Shown here: piece after piece, positions 26,321 to 34,123 of the stretch | How positions within the stretch are numbered: the first letter of the stretch is position 1 | Layout: the number at the start of each line of letters is the position of its first letter | Assembly (NCBI RefSeq): GCF_030693405.1 | Contig: NZ_JAUYAW010000054.1 | Span: 1-58,812, forward strand | Source: Phenylobacterium sp. | GTDB lineage: Bacteria; Pseudomonadota; Alphaproteobacteria; Caulobacterales; Caulobacteraceae | Direction: 5' to 3' | Length of the DNA: 58,812 bases | Translations under genes and position numbers: made by a program | Notes under the pieces: generated by a model | Seen by the model: the letters and a program-made list of their open reading frames with translations, nothing else | Database searches by the model: none | Told to the model about the DNA's origin: nothing

Positions 26321-27291
26321 CCGATGAGGGCGGCGGTGGCCGCAGTGTAAAGGGGAATGCCAAAGACCAGGTTGAACGGGAAGGTCACGGCGAGCGACAG
26401 GGTCAGATAGACGCCCGGATCGGCGTCCGGCAGGGCGATCCGCATGGCCGCCGGCACGGCGATGTAGGAGGCGCTCGCCGCCAGTATGGCCAGGACGGCC
26501 GCATTACCCGGCGACAAGCCCAGCGCCAGGGACAGGCCGAGCGACAGCACCGAGGACAACAGCGGCATGCAGATCGCAAAGGCGATCAGCGGCAGGGTCA
26601 GCGACCGGGCCGCGCTCAGCCGGCGCGCCGCCACCAGGCCCATGTCCAGCAGGAAGAGCACCAGCACCCCCTGGAAGACGGGTCCGACAAAGACCTCCAT
26701 CTTGCTCATGCCCGCGTCGCCGCTGAGCAGGCCGACCAGGAAGGCGCCGATCAGCAGCACGACCGACCCGTTCAACGCCACCTCACGGAACAGTTCGCCG
26801 CGCAGGCCCTGGCGGCCGGCCGCCCCCCCGCCGGCCAGGATCAGGGCCGAGAGGATGGCCGGAGTCTCCATTAGGGCGACCACCGCGACCATATAGCCAC
26901 CAAACGGGACGCCGCTGACCCGCAGGAATTCTGTGCCCGCCACGAAGGTGACAATGGAGACCGAGCCATAGTGCGCCGCCGTCGCCGCCGCCGTGGTGCG
27001 GTCGAGCCGGCTGATGACCTTCAGGACGCCGAAGGCGATGATGGGGATGCCGAAACTCAGGGTCAGGCCGACGCCTGCGGCCTTGAGAAAGTCCGGGCTG
27101 AGCCCTGCCCGCGCCGCTTCGACGCCACCCTTGAAGCCGATGGACAGCATCAGGACCAGGGCCAGGGTCTTGGCCGCGCCCTCCGGCACGGCCAGGTCCG
27201 ACTTGAACCAGCCGGCCCCGAAGCCCAGCAGGAAGAACAGGATGGCCGGGGTCAGCAGATTGGTCAGGGCCAGTTGCAGTGAGTCGACCAC
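26317..27291 (-). CDS. sbtA: sodium-dependent bicarbonate transporter-like permease, SbtA family
   Basis: A 324 aa inner-membrane protein with about 10 hydrophobic segments in two inverted halves, matching the SbtA/DUF897 family. Blocks include LLTPAILFFLLGFGAGWFKS near the start, AAHYGSVSIVTFVAGTEFL, PAILSALI, and ILAASASYIAVPAAMR toward the end. It starts with GTG at 27291 behind TAGGAG. It lies 67 bases downstream of phnN on the same strand with a palindrome between, so co-transcription is possible but not certain. In this family the solute is bicarbonate; in a phosphonate island another anion cannot be excluded. Confidence 0.82.
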   Translation of the reverse strand: MVDSLQLALTNLLTPAILFFLLGFGAGWFKSDLAVPEGAAKTLALVLMLSIGFKGGVEAARAGLSPDFLKAAGVGLTLSFGIPIIAFGVLKVISRLDRTTAAATAAHYGSVSIVTFVAGTEFLRVSGVPFGGYMVAVVALMETPAILSALILAGGGAAGRQGLRGELFREVALNGSVVLLIGAFLVGLLSGDAGMSKMEVFVGPVFQGVLVLFLLDMGLVAARRLSAARSLTLPLIAFAICMPLLSSVLSLGLSLALGLSPGNAAVLAILAASASYIAVPAAMRIALPDADPGVYLTLSLAVTFPFNLVFGIPLYTAATAALIG

Positions 27292-27317
27292 GAGCGGCTC
27301 CTAGACAGGGGGGCTTA

Positions 27318-27329
27318 AGGGCCGGCCCT
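27318..27329. promoter_or_regulatory. perfect 12-bp palindrome between phnN and sbtA
   Basis: AGGGCCGGCCCT lies inside a wider TTAA...TTAA flank between the phnN stop and the sbtA start. TCCTAGACA (27299-27307), identical to nine bases of the PhnF operator candidate, overlaps the sbtA ribosome site. It could be a hairpin in the RNA or a protein site; there is no T-run. Confidence 0.3.
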
Positions 27330-27358
27330 CTTAACAGCTCGCCCCAGCGGCTCCAGGC

Positions 27359-27895
27359 CTAACCCTCAATCATTATGGCTCTTATCATAGCCATGACGCC
27401 CGCTTCTCGTGACCCGTCATTGCGCAGGGTGATCACATCGTCGCCCGCCACGCCGTCGGCCCGGGCGCGGGCGATGCGGTCGGCGATCTCAGCCTCGGTC
27501 TCCCGGCCGCGGCCGCGCAGGCGCGCGGCGAGCTGGTCGGGATCGGCGCTAACGGAGACCACGCGCACGGCGCCCAGCTTCCGCCGCGCCTCATCGATCA
27601 CGCCGCGGGACACGTTGACGACCACCCTGCGCCCGGCGGCCAGATCCTGCAGGATGCCTGCCGGCACGCCATAGCAGAGGCCATGGGCGCGCCAGGACAG
27701 GGCGTAGTCGCCGGCCTGTTCGCGGCGGAGAAACTCTTGCTCAGTGACAGGCTGGTGGTCCTCGCCGCCGGCCTCGGCCGGGCGGGTGATGTCGCGACGG
27801 ACGAAAACGACAGCGGGATTGTCGGCCAGGGCCGCCCGGGCGCCGTCGATCAGGGTGTCCTTGCCGACCCCGGAGGGGCCGACCACCAGGACCAA
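27359..27895 (-). CDS. phnN: ribose 1,5-bisphosphate phosphokinase PhnN
   Basis: Converts ribose 1,5-bisphosphate to PRPP, the final step that recovers ribose after C-P cleavage. The guanylate-kinase-like fold has Walker A GPSGVGKDT near the N-terminus, FVRRDITRPAEAGGEDH and a YGVP block. No ATG lies at the expected place. TTG at 27895 with GAGG 8 bases upstream gives MVLVVGPSG, the usual PhnN start, and 178 aa. The ATG at 27979 adds 28 Ser/Thr/Pro-rich residues that are the shadow of the upstream gene. It follows the hexapeptide gene after 10 bases. Confidence 0.85.
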   Translation of the reverse strand: MVLVVGPSGVGKDTLIDGARAALADNPAVVFVRRDITRPAEAGGEDHQPVTEQEFLRREQAGDYALSWRAHGLCYGVPAGILQDLAAGRRVVVNVSRGVIDEARRKLGAVRVVSVSADPDQLAARLRGRGRETEAEIADRIARARADGVAGDDVITLRNDGSREAGVMAMIRAIMIEG

Positions 27896-27905
27896 CAGGC
27901 CGGCC

Positions 27906-28598
27906 TCAGGCGTATTTTTCGACGAAGGCGTCGGCGTCGAGGGCGCGGAAGTCGTCGAGGGCGTCGGCGAGGCGTTCATGGTCCCAGTCCCACCAGGCGA
28001 TCGCGAGAAGGCCGTCCTGCACCGCCTTGGGGAAGCGCTCGCGGATCGGCTTGGACGGCACCCCGCCCACAATGGTGAAGGGGGCGACATCCTTGGACAC
28101 CACCGCGCCGGCCCCGACAACTGCGCCAGTGCCCACGGTGACGCCAGGCAGCACGGTCACGCCATGCCCCAGCCACACATCATGGCCCAGGGTCACGGTA
28201 TGGGACCGCCGCCATTCGAAGAAGTCCTGGTCGTCCTCGTCACCCAGCTCATAGGAGATCGCCCGGTAGCTGAAGTGATGCTGGGCGGCCTTCCAGGTCG
28301 GGTGATTGCCCGGATTGATCCGCACGTCCCGGGCGATGGAGCAGAACTTGCCGATCTCGGCATAGGCCGAGCTGGAATCGTTCACGATATAGCTGAACGC
28401 CCCCATGGCGGTTTCCGACAGGCTGGTGCGCGCGCCCACGCGGCACCAGGGGCCAAGGATGCTGTCATGGACCTGCGCCTGCGGATTGATGACGGGTTCC
28501 GGGCCCCCCGTCTTCTCGGCCGGTTCGGCCGGCGGCGTGTAACGCTCGAAATAGCGATAGCCCGGCGACAAGGGCCGGTCGGCGAGTTTCAGACCCAT
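27906..28598 (-). CDS. phosphonate-operon hexapeptide acyltransferase-like protein
   Basis: A 230 aa left-handed beta-helix protein of the chloramphenicol/DapH-type acetyltransferase superfamily; members of this type recur in phn operons (a phn-specific hexapeptide family is known). Hexapeptide repeats are visible around INPQAQVHDSILGPWCRVGA and at VWLGHGVTVLPGVTVGTGAV. A likely catalytic His lies in GNHPTW or GHDVWLGHG. The ATG overlaps the phnC stop. It may acetylate aminoalkylphosphonates as PhnO does, but that is inference; the acceptor is unknown. Confidence 0.85.
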   Translation of the reverse strand: MGLKLADRPLSPGYRYFERYTPPAEPAEKTGGPEPVINPQAQVHDSILGPWCRVGARTSLSETAMGAFSYIVNDSSSAYAEIGKFCSIARDVRINPGNHPTWKAAQHHFSYRAISYELGDEDDQDFFEWRRSHTVTLGHDVWLGHGVTVLPGVTVGTGAVVGAGAVVSKDVAPFTIVGGVPSKPIRERFPKAVQDGLLAIAWWDWDHERLADALDDFRALDADAFVEKYA

Positions 28599-29377
28599 CA
28601 GGCGGCGGCCACGGCCGGAGCGAAATCACGGCCAGCCCGCCCTGTGCGCACGCCATAGATCTTGTCGATCACGTCCGGCGTCAGGCCCGCGGGCGCGCCG
28701 TCATAGATGATCTTGCCCTTCGACATGCCGATGACGCGGGTGCAGTAGCGCCGGGCGATGTCCAGACTGTGCAGGTTGACGATCACCGGGATGCCCCGCT
28801 CGCGGCACACATCCTCCAGGGCCTCCATCACCACCTCTGTGTTGATGGGATCGAGCGACGCCACCGGCTCGTCGGCCAGCAGCATATCAGGCTCCTGCAG
28901 CATGGCCCGCGCGATAGCCACCCGCTGCTGCTGTCCGCCCGACAGGGTGGCGGCCCGTTGCAGGGCGACCTGGGCCATGTCCAGGCGATCAAGCTCGAGG
29001 ATGGCGCGGGCGCGATCCTCGGCGGGGAAGATCTTGAGCAGGGAGGTGGCCGTCGGCCGCTCGGCCAGGACGCCCACCAGGACATTGGTGATCACGTCCA
29101 GGCGCGGACAGAGATTGAACTGCTGGAAGATCATGGCGCAGCGGCGGCGCCACTGACGCAGGGGCTTGCCCTTCAGCTTGCCGACATCCTGGCCATCCCA
29201 GAGGATCTGGCCTGATGTGGGGTCAGCCAGGCGATTGATCATGCGCAACAGGGTGGATTTCCCGGCGCCCGAGCGCCCGATCACCCCGATGAACTCGCCG
29301 CGATCACACTTGAAGGACACGCCGTCGACGGCGCTGACCTCCCCGAACCGCTTGGTCACGTTGCGCAGCTCCAGCAT
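28598..29377 (-). CDS. phnC: phosphonate ABC transporter ATP-binding protein
   Basis: A 259 aa cytoplasmic ATPase of the phosphonate importer. Walker [10 protein letters not shown], the FQQFNL Q-loop, signature [15 protein letters not shown], Walker B LLADEP and the switch His in NLHSLD are complete. I chose the ATG at 29377 ([12 protein letters not shown]) with GGAGG just upstream; the open frame reaches 29533 but that part is not conserved-looking. It is separated from its permease genes by the plus-strand PfkB gene, so it must have its own promoter in 29378-29560. Confidence 0.92.
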   Translation of the reverse strand: MLELRNVTKRFGEVSAVDGVSFKCDRGEFIGVIGRSGAGKSTLLRMINRLADPTSGQILWDGQDVGKLKGKPLRQWRRRCAMIFQQFNLCPRLDVITNVLVGVLAERPTATSLLKIFPAEDRARAILELDRLDMAQVALQRAATLSGGQQQRVAIARAMLQEPDMLLADEPVASLDPINTEVVMEALEDVCRERGIPVIVNLHSLDIARRYCTRVIGMSKGKIIYDGAPAGLTPDVIDKIYGVRTGRAGRDFAPAVAAA

Positions 29378-29494
29378 CCTGCCTCCAGGGTTCGGCGGTA
29401 AGCTCTTGATGCCTGGAAGCTTAGGGCCGCCCGGTGACCCCGGCGTGACGGCCCGCGAGAGGCTCAGGCCCACCAAGGGAGGATTTGTCGGCTG

Positions 29495-29540
29495 CACCGT
29501 GACGCGGTGTCTCGCCCCCGTCACCGCCTTCACCTAGGTG
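29495..29540. promoter_or_regulatory. palindromes in the phnC / pfkB divergent region
   Basis: CACCG-TGACG-CGGTG (29495-29509) is a 5-bp-arm inverted repeat, and CACCTAGGTG (29531-29540) is a perfect 10-bp palindrome 20 bases before the pfkB start. The core CCTAG is shared with the PhnF operator candidate TGTCCTAGACA. The 183-base region must carry promoters for both genes. Confidence 0.35.
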
Positions 29541-29560
29541 TGGCCTGCGGAGGCGACCAC

Positions 29561-30436
29561 ATGGCGAATTTCCTGGTGATCGGCGCCCTGGCCCTGGACC
29601 GACCGGTCTGGCTGGAGGGCGGACTTGAGCGCGGGGGTCGCGTGGCCGGGCGCAGCCTTGAGGGGCGTCTCGCCGCCCGCCTTGGGGGCGGCGGCGCCAA
29701 TGCCGGCGTCGCCCTGATCCAGGCTAGCCACCGGGTCAATCTGGCCAGCCTTGTGGCGACTGACGACGGTGGCGACCAGTCGATCGCCATGGCCAACGCC
29801 GCGGGGCTGGACACCACCCTGGTGGGCCGCCGCCCGGGCGAGAGCCGCACCACCCTGATCCTGATCGAACCGGATGGCGAGCGACTGGTCCTGGGCCTCG
29901 ACCTTGACCGCGTCCGGCTGGTGCTCCCGCCCCTGCCCTCCCCTGTGGATCATCCGGGAGTTCAGGCCGACGGCGTCTATGTTCGCGCCGCGTTTCCGGG
30001 GGCGGACGCCTGGGCCGCCGCCGCCCGCGGTCCCGTGGTTGTCCACTGGCCGGCGCCTGCCTATGCCGGCCCCGCCGATGTGGTGGTCTGCTCGGCCGAT
30101 GACCTTCAGCCCGACGTTCTGGCCGATCCGTTCAGGGCGGCCCGCCTGGTCTTTGGCCCCCGCCTGTCAGCCATCGTCGTCACCCATGGGGCGGACGGCG
30201 CCTGCGCCCATACAGCAGATGGCCAGCTCACAGCGCGCGGTCCCTCCGTCCAGGTCATCGACTCCACAGGCGCAGGCGACGTGTTCGCCGCCGGTCTGCT
30301 GGAGGCGCTCAGCGCTGGCGCAAGCCTGCAGGCGGCCCTTCAGCACGCCTGCGCGTGGGGCGCGACCACGGTGCGGCTGGCGAGTTCGGCGCCGCTGGAC
30401 GCGCCGGCTGGGGCCTATCGCCCGTTCGCCCCCTAG
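29561..30436 (+). CDS. PfkB family carbohydrate/nucleoside kinase
   Basis: A 291 aa ribokinase-fold kinase. The N-terminal glycine motif LGGGGANAGVAL and the C-terminal DSTGAGDVFAAGLLEA (with the catalytic Asp of GAGD) are intact. The ATG at 29561 has GCGGAGG 8 bases upstream. It is the only plus-strand gene among the transporter genes, divergent from phnC and overlapping the phnE2 stop by 4 bases. PRPP rebuilding needs ribose phosphates, so a ribose or ribose-phosphate substrate is attractive, but this is inference; PfkB sequences alone do not reveal the sugar. Confidence 0.85.
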   Translation: MANFLVIGALALDRPVWLEGGLERGGRVAGRSLEGRLAARLGGGGANAGVALIQASHRVNLASLVATDDGGDQSIAMANAAGLDTTLVGRRPGESRTTLILIEPDGERLVLGLDLDRVRLVLPPLPSPVDHPGVQADGVYVRAAFPGADAWAAAARGPVVVHWPAPAYAGPADVVVCSADDLQPDVLADPFRAARLVFGPRLSAIVVTHGADGACAHTADGQLTARGPSVQVIDSTGAGDVFAAGLLEALSAGASLQAALQHACAWGATTVRLASSAPLDAPAGAYRPFAP

Positions 30437-31254
30437 GCCAGCCGGTTGCGCAGGGCTCGGGACAGCGTGTCCAGGCAGGCCACGGCGACCATGTAGAGCA
30501 GGATGATGAAGGCCACTTCGTCGAAGGCGAAGATCCGGATCCGCTCGTCCAGTTCAAAGCCGATGCCGCCGGCCCCGACGATCCCCAGCACGCCCGCATT
30601 GCGGAAATTGCCCTCCAGGAAAAACAGGGTCTGGCTGGTGGCGACCGGGGCGAACTGTGGCGCAAGGCCAAAGCGCATCACCGCCAGGGGCGATGCGCCC
30701 GCCGAGCGAACCCCCTCGATGGGCTTGGGATCGCTGTTTTCCAGGGCCTCGGAGAACAGTTTGGCGAGGTTGGGAATGTCGGCCAGCGCCAGGGCCACCA
30801 CCCCGGCGAAGGGGCCAAGGCCAAAGGCCGAGACCAGGATAAGCGCCCAGACCAGGGCCGGCACCCCGCGGAAGATGTCGAGGAACCGCCGAAAGGCGAA
30901 GTGCAGGGCCGGATTTGCGACCACGGTCTTGGCGCCGATCACCCCCAGCGGCAGGGCCACCACCGCGGCGATCACCGTCCCGGCGAAGGCCATGGCGAAG
31001 GTCTCGGCCAGGGCCTTGAGGATGCGCACAGACTGCCCGCCCGACGAGGGTGGAACCATCTCGCCCAGGAACCGGCCGAGTTTGCCAAAGCCGGTCATCA
31101 GGGCGCCGGGCGCCAGCTCCAGGTCGATGGCCATGCCCACAAGGGCGGCCAGGGCGAGGATCAGCAGAACCGCGTCCCGCGCCCGGCGGGTCCACGGCGC
31201 GCGCAAGGCGTCCGGCGCGATGGCCAGGGCCTGGTCATAGGCTTGCCGGGGCAT
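30433..31254 (-). CDS. phnE: phosphonate ABC transporter permease (second PhnE)
   Basis: A 273 aa inner-membrane permease with about 6 hydrophobic segments and the ATPase-docking EAA-type loop around EALENSDPKPIEGVRSAGAS. The C-terminal half holds GNFRNAGVLGIVGAGGIGFEL, typical of PhnE. The ATG abuts the stop of the preceding phnE (1-base overlap). The two PhnE proteins form a heterodimeric channel, common in Rhizobiales and relatives, and both would pair with PhnC. Confidence 0.92.
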   Translation of the reverse strand: MPRQAYDQALAIAPDALRAPWTRRARDAVLLILALAALVGMAIDLELAPGALMTGFGKLGRFLGEMVPPSSGGQSVRILKALAETFAMAFAGTVIAAVVALPLGVIGAKTVVANPALHFAFRRFLDIFRGVPALVWALILVSAFGLGPFAGVVALALADIPNLAKLFSEALENSDPKPIEGVRSAGASPLAVMRFGLAPQFAPVATSQTLFFLEGNFRNAGVLGIVGAGGIGFELDERIRIFAFDEVAFIILLYMVAVACLDTLSRALRNRLA

Positions 31255-32132
31255 CAGGCCTTCTCCAGACCGATGAGGCGGTGACGCACGGCCTCGGAGA
31301 ACAGGTCGATCAGGAAGATCATGGCGATGATGATCAGTAGGATCGCCAGATAGGTGTCGAATTCCGTGTAGGTGATGGACCGTTGCAGCTCCAGGCCGAT
31401 GCCGCCCGCGCCCACAATGCCCAGGGCCGCGGCGCCGGCCAGGTTCCCCTCCAGCCGAATGAGGGCGTAGGAGGCGTAGTTGGGCAGCACCTGGGGCATG
31501 ACCCCATAGCGGATCTTTTTCAGGGGGCCGGCTCCTGCGGCCTGCAGAGCCTCCAGCTGGCGCGGATCGATCTCCTCATTGATCTCGGCGAACAGCTTGC
31601 CGAGACCACCGAGGGTCGAGATGGTCAGGGTGAGCACCCCGGCCAGGGGGCCGACCCCGAACGCCGCCACCAGGATCAAGGCCATGATCAGGTCCGGCAG
31701 GGTGCGGATGGCTTCCAGGATACGCCGCACCACGAACCGCACCGGCGCAAAGGGCATCAGGTTCTGGGCGGTCAGGAACGACGCCCCCAGCGCCAGGACC
31801 GAGCCGAGGGCCGTGGCCAGGATCGCCATCTCCACGGTCTGCCAGGCCGCCCGCAGCCAGATGGGCAGGGCGTAGAACCACGAATGCAGGGAGCCGCGGG
31901 TCTGCCGGTCTTCGAGCAGGAGTTCAGGCTTCAGGCCCGGATTCATCCGCTGCAGGAAGTCGGCCATGCGTCCCAGGGGATCGCCGCCGATGTCAGAGCC
32001 GAAGAACTGGCTGCGCTGGAAGGACACCAGCAGCAGGATGGTGAAAATCGCCAGGCCAAGGGCCGCCTGGCTCCGCTGCCGGATCAGCATCCGGCGGCGA
32101 TCCCGTTCGAAGGTCTCAATGGCGGTGGTCAT
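31254..32132 (-). CDS. phnE: phosphonate ABC transporter permease (first PhnE)
   Basis: A 292 aa permease with a membrane segment after a basic N-terminus (QRSQAALGLAIFTILLLVSF), a long periplasmic loop (about 40-85) and then the ABC permease domain. Its EAA loop is around EINEEIDPRQLEALQAAGAG, and it has GNLAGAAALGIVGAGGIGLEL near the C-terminus. It overlaps the second substrate-binding protein gene by 4 bases. It is longer at the N-terminus than its paralogue, as usual for the first of two PhnE genes. Confidence 0.92.
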   Translation of the reverse strand: MTTAIETFERDRRRMLIRQRSQAALGLAIFTILLLVSFQRSQFFGSDIGGDPLGRMADFLQRMNPGLKPELLLEDRQTRGSLHSWFYALPIWLRAAWQTVEMAILATALGSVLALGASFLTAQNLMPFAPVRFVVRRILEAIRTLPDLIMALILVAAFGVGPLAGVLTLTISTLGGLGKLFAEINEEIDPRQLEALQAAGAGPLKKIRYGVMPQVLPNYASYALIRLEGNLAGAAALGIVGAGGIGLELQRSITYTEFDTYLAILLIIIAMIFLIDLFSEAVRHRLIGLEKA

Positions 32133-32983
32133 GAGCCGACCGTCGGCCCCTGAGCGAGCAGCGCCTTGGCCTCGGTCGGCTCGAACTCCGCCGCCCCTTC
32201 GCCGGCCGCCCAGGCGAAGGCCTGCGGCGACTCATTGTGCATGGCCACATGAATGCCGATCAGGCGGAAGCGCCGGTCATCGCTCATATCGGTGCGGATG
32301 GCCCAGGCCCCCTTGGCCACCGGACGCTGGCGCCAGACGACCCGCAGATCCTCGCACAGGTCCTCACCGGGCTGGTCGCCACGGCAGAGTTTCTGCCAGG
32401 CGCCGGCATGCAGCACCAGGGCCTGGGCCTGACCGGCGCGCAGGCGGGTGGCCGCATCCTCGTGATCCCGAGCCACGATCTGAGCCCCAAAGAAGGCGTC
32501 CGCCGCCCCATAGTCGGCCAGGGCGCGGCGCGGAACGTCCAGATTGGCCTTCTGCGCTCCCGCGAAAACCAGGCTCGCGCCGGCAAGATCGCCCAGGCTC
32601 TGGGCCGAGGCGGCGCGCGGGACGGCCACCACCACCGGCAGACGGTTCAGGTCCCCGGTCGCGCGCGTCGTCAGGATGCTGCGGGTCTCACCCGAGACGG
32701 GTCCGAAGGCCGCGCCGTCAAGCCGGGCCAGGTCGACCGCGCCGCTGGCCAGGGCCCGGGCCGCGCTGGCAGCGTCCGCCACCGGACAGCTCAGCACATC
32801 GGTGTCCAGGCGCTGCGCCAGGAGTTCGACATAGGCCCGCTGCGCGGCGGGAAGATCGGCGCCAGGCGGCGCACAGGGACCGGCCTGTCCGGTGATGTCG
32901 GCGATCCGCAGCGGCAGGACGGGCGCCTGGGCCTGGGCGGCGCTGAGCAGCACCGCGCCGGCGGCGAGAAGCAGGCGTTTCAT
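32129..32983 (-). CDS. PhnD-like periplasmic substrate-binding protein, divergent second copy
   Basis: A 284 aa protein with a cleavable signal peptide (residues 1-19, SAAQAQA) and a type 2 periplasmic binding fold related to PhnD: an N-terminal lobe with LASGAVDLARLDGAAFG (the usual block for PhnD-like ligand loops) and a second lobe with LRAGQAQALVLHAG. It overlaps phnD and phnE1 by 4 bases on either side, so it is translated with them. The sequence is clearly different from PhnD. It may bring a different phosphonate, phosphite or phosphate ester to the same permease (inference), or be an ancillary domain. Confidence 0.75.
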   Translation of the reverse strand: MKRLLLAAGAVLLSAAQAQAPVLPLRIADITGQAGPCAPPGADLPAAQRAYVELLAQRLDTDVLSCPVADAASAARALASGAVDLARLDGAAFGPVSGETRSILTTRATGDLNRLPVVVAVPRAASAQSLGDLAGASLVFAGAQKANLDVPRRALADYGAADAFFGAQIVARDHEDAATRLRAGQAQALVLHAGAWQKLCRGDQPGEDLCEDLRVVWRQRPVAKGAWAIRTDMSDDRRFRLIGIHVAMHNESPQAFAWAAGEGAAEFEPTEAKALLAQGPTVGS

Positions 32984-33927
32984 CGGCGCTCTCCCGCGCG
33001 ACGGGCGGCGATGTCGTCGGCGCGCAGCTTGATGATCGGGGCGTAGTGTTCGCGGGTGACCGCCGTATAGGCCGCCCCATCGGGCTGGCCGATGTCGCGC
33101 CAGACCTCGGGATCATCATAGGGCAAGGCCGCCATGGCGCCGCGCACCGCATCAACGAATGGCTGGGGCCGGTCGGTGCGGACCACGACGGCGCTGTTGG
33201 GAATGGGGCCGGCGGTCCAGATGATCCGGAAGTCATCCAGCTCCACCACGCCGCGCCGGGCCATGGTGTAGTGCGCGCCAGTGGTGAAACCGTGCTCGGG
33301 ATCGCCGCCGCCAGCCTGGATGATGGTGGCGTCGAACTGGCCGTTGTCCAGGGCCATCACCGCCTGGGTATGACCGCCCGCGAAGCTCGACTTCCCGAAA
33401 AAGGTGTCCGGGTCGATCCCCTGTTCGCGCATCACGGCGCGGGGAAACAGGTAGCCCGAGGTGGAGTTGAAATCGACGTAGCCGAGGGTCTTGCCCCTCA
33501 GGTCCTGGATCGTGCGATAGGGGCTCTCAGCCATGACCAGCAGGCCGGAATAATAGCCGGTGTCGCCCTCGGCCTGACGGACGGTGAGGATGGGCTGGGC
33601 CAGGTCGCCGATCTGGGCGTCCACATTGGCGTAGCCGCCGCCAGCCATGGTGGCGATGTCCACCTGACCGCTGGAAAGCGCCTGGATCGTGCCGTTGTAG
33701 TCCGACGACTCGTAGAGCTTGACCGGAAGGCCCGTCGCCTTGCCGATATAGGTCTTATAGGCGGTCAGACGGCGGGTGATCATGGGATCGTCCTCCGACC
33801 CCCGGACCGCCATGCGGACTTCGCGCATCTGGCTCTGCCAGGCGCCGTCGGGCGCCTTCGCCTCCCCGCCGCACCCTGCAAGGCCAAGGCCGATCGCCGC
33901 CAGGATCACACCTGATCGTCGCCGCAT
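32980..33927 (-). CDS. phnD: phosphonate ABC transporter substrate-binding lipoprotein
   Basis: A 315 aa periplasmic binding protein with lipobox LAGC (Cys about residue 19), so it is membrane-anchored. PhnD blocks include VKLYESSDYNGTIQALSSGQVDIATMAGGGY (ligand Tyr/Ser/Thr region), DLRGKTLGYVDFNSTSGYLFP and the FAGGHTQAVMAL segment. It heads phnD-phnD2-phnE-phnE, all overlapping. A candidate PHO box lies about 74-91 bases upstream. It is followed in reverse order by transporter genes, unlike the common phnCDE order. Confidence 0.92.
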   Translation of the reverse strand: MRRRSGVILAAIGLGLAGCGGEAKAPDGAWQSQMREVRMAVRGSEDDPMITRRLTAYKTYIGKATGLPVKLYESSDYNGTIQALSSGQVDIATMAGGGYANVDAQIGDLAQPILTVRQAEGDTGYYSGLLVMAESPYRTIQDLRGKTLGYVDFNSTSGYLFPRAVMREQGIDPDTFFGKSSFAGGHTQAVMALDNGQFDATIIQAGGGDPEHGFTTGAHYTMARRGVVELDDFRIIWTAGPIPNSAVVVRTDRPQPFVDAVRGAMAALPYDDPEVWRDIGQPDGAAYTAVTREHYAPIIKLRADDIAARRAGERR

Positions 33928-34000
33928 GGGGAACCTCTACGCTGTCATGTCCCGGGGTCGCCAAAGGCCCGCCGCCGGGCCGGAGGTTTCGCATTCGGAC

Positions 34001-34018
34001 ATGAAGCCGTGGTGACAC
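34001..34018 (-). promoter_or_regulatory. candidate PHO box upstream of phnD
   Basis: Read on the minus strand the site is GTGTCAC-CACG-GCTTCAT: 7-4-7 spacing, with 6 of 7 bases in the first half and 4 of 7 in the second half matching a CTGTCA(T/C) repeat. It shares TTCAT with the phnG candidate. A GC-rich hairpin, GGCCCG/CGGGCC (33966-33981), lies between it and the phnD start. Weak alone; the matching site before phnG makes it worth listing. Confidence 0.35.
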
Positions 34019-34123
34019 CCGGCGCGGGCGACGGGCCAACGGCCGCCGCACTTGTCGGGTCGAGAGTCCGGGGAAGAGGGCCGTGGCAGGCCGGCGGACC
34101 GCCGCCGCCTAAATAGCGCGCGC

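Noticed and set aside
29378..29533. PhnC extension to 29533
   Set aside because: Residues before MLELRN have no ABC-like pattern; GGAGG directly precedes the ATG at 29377.
16777..33927. Phosphonate island as a mobile element
   Set aside because: No integrase, transposase, direct flanking repeats or tRNA at the edges was seen (tRNA-Asn is 1.5 kb away, past a kinase gene), and base composition looks like the surroundings.
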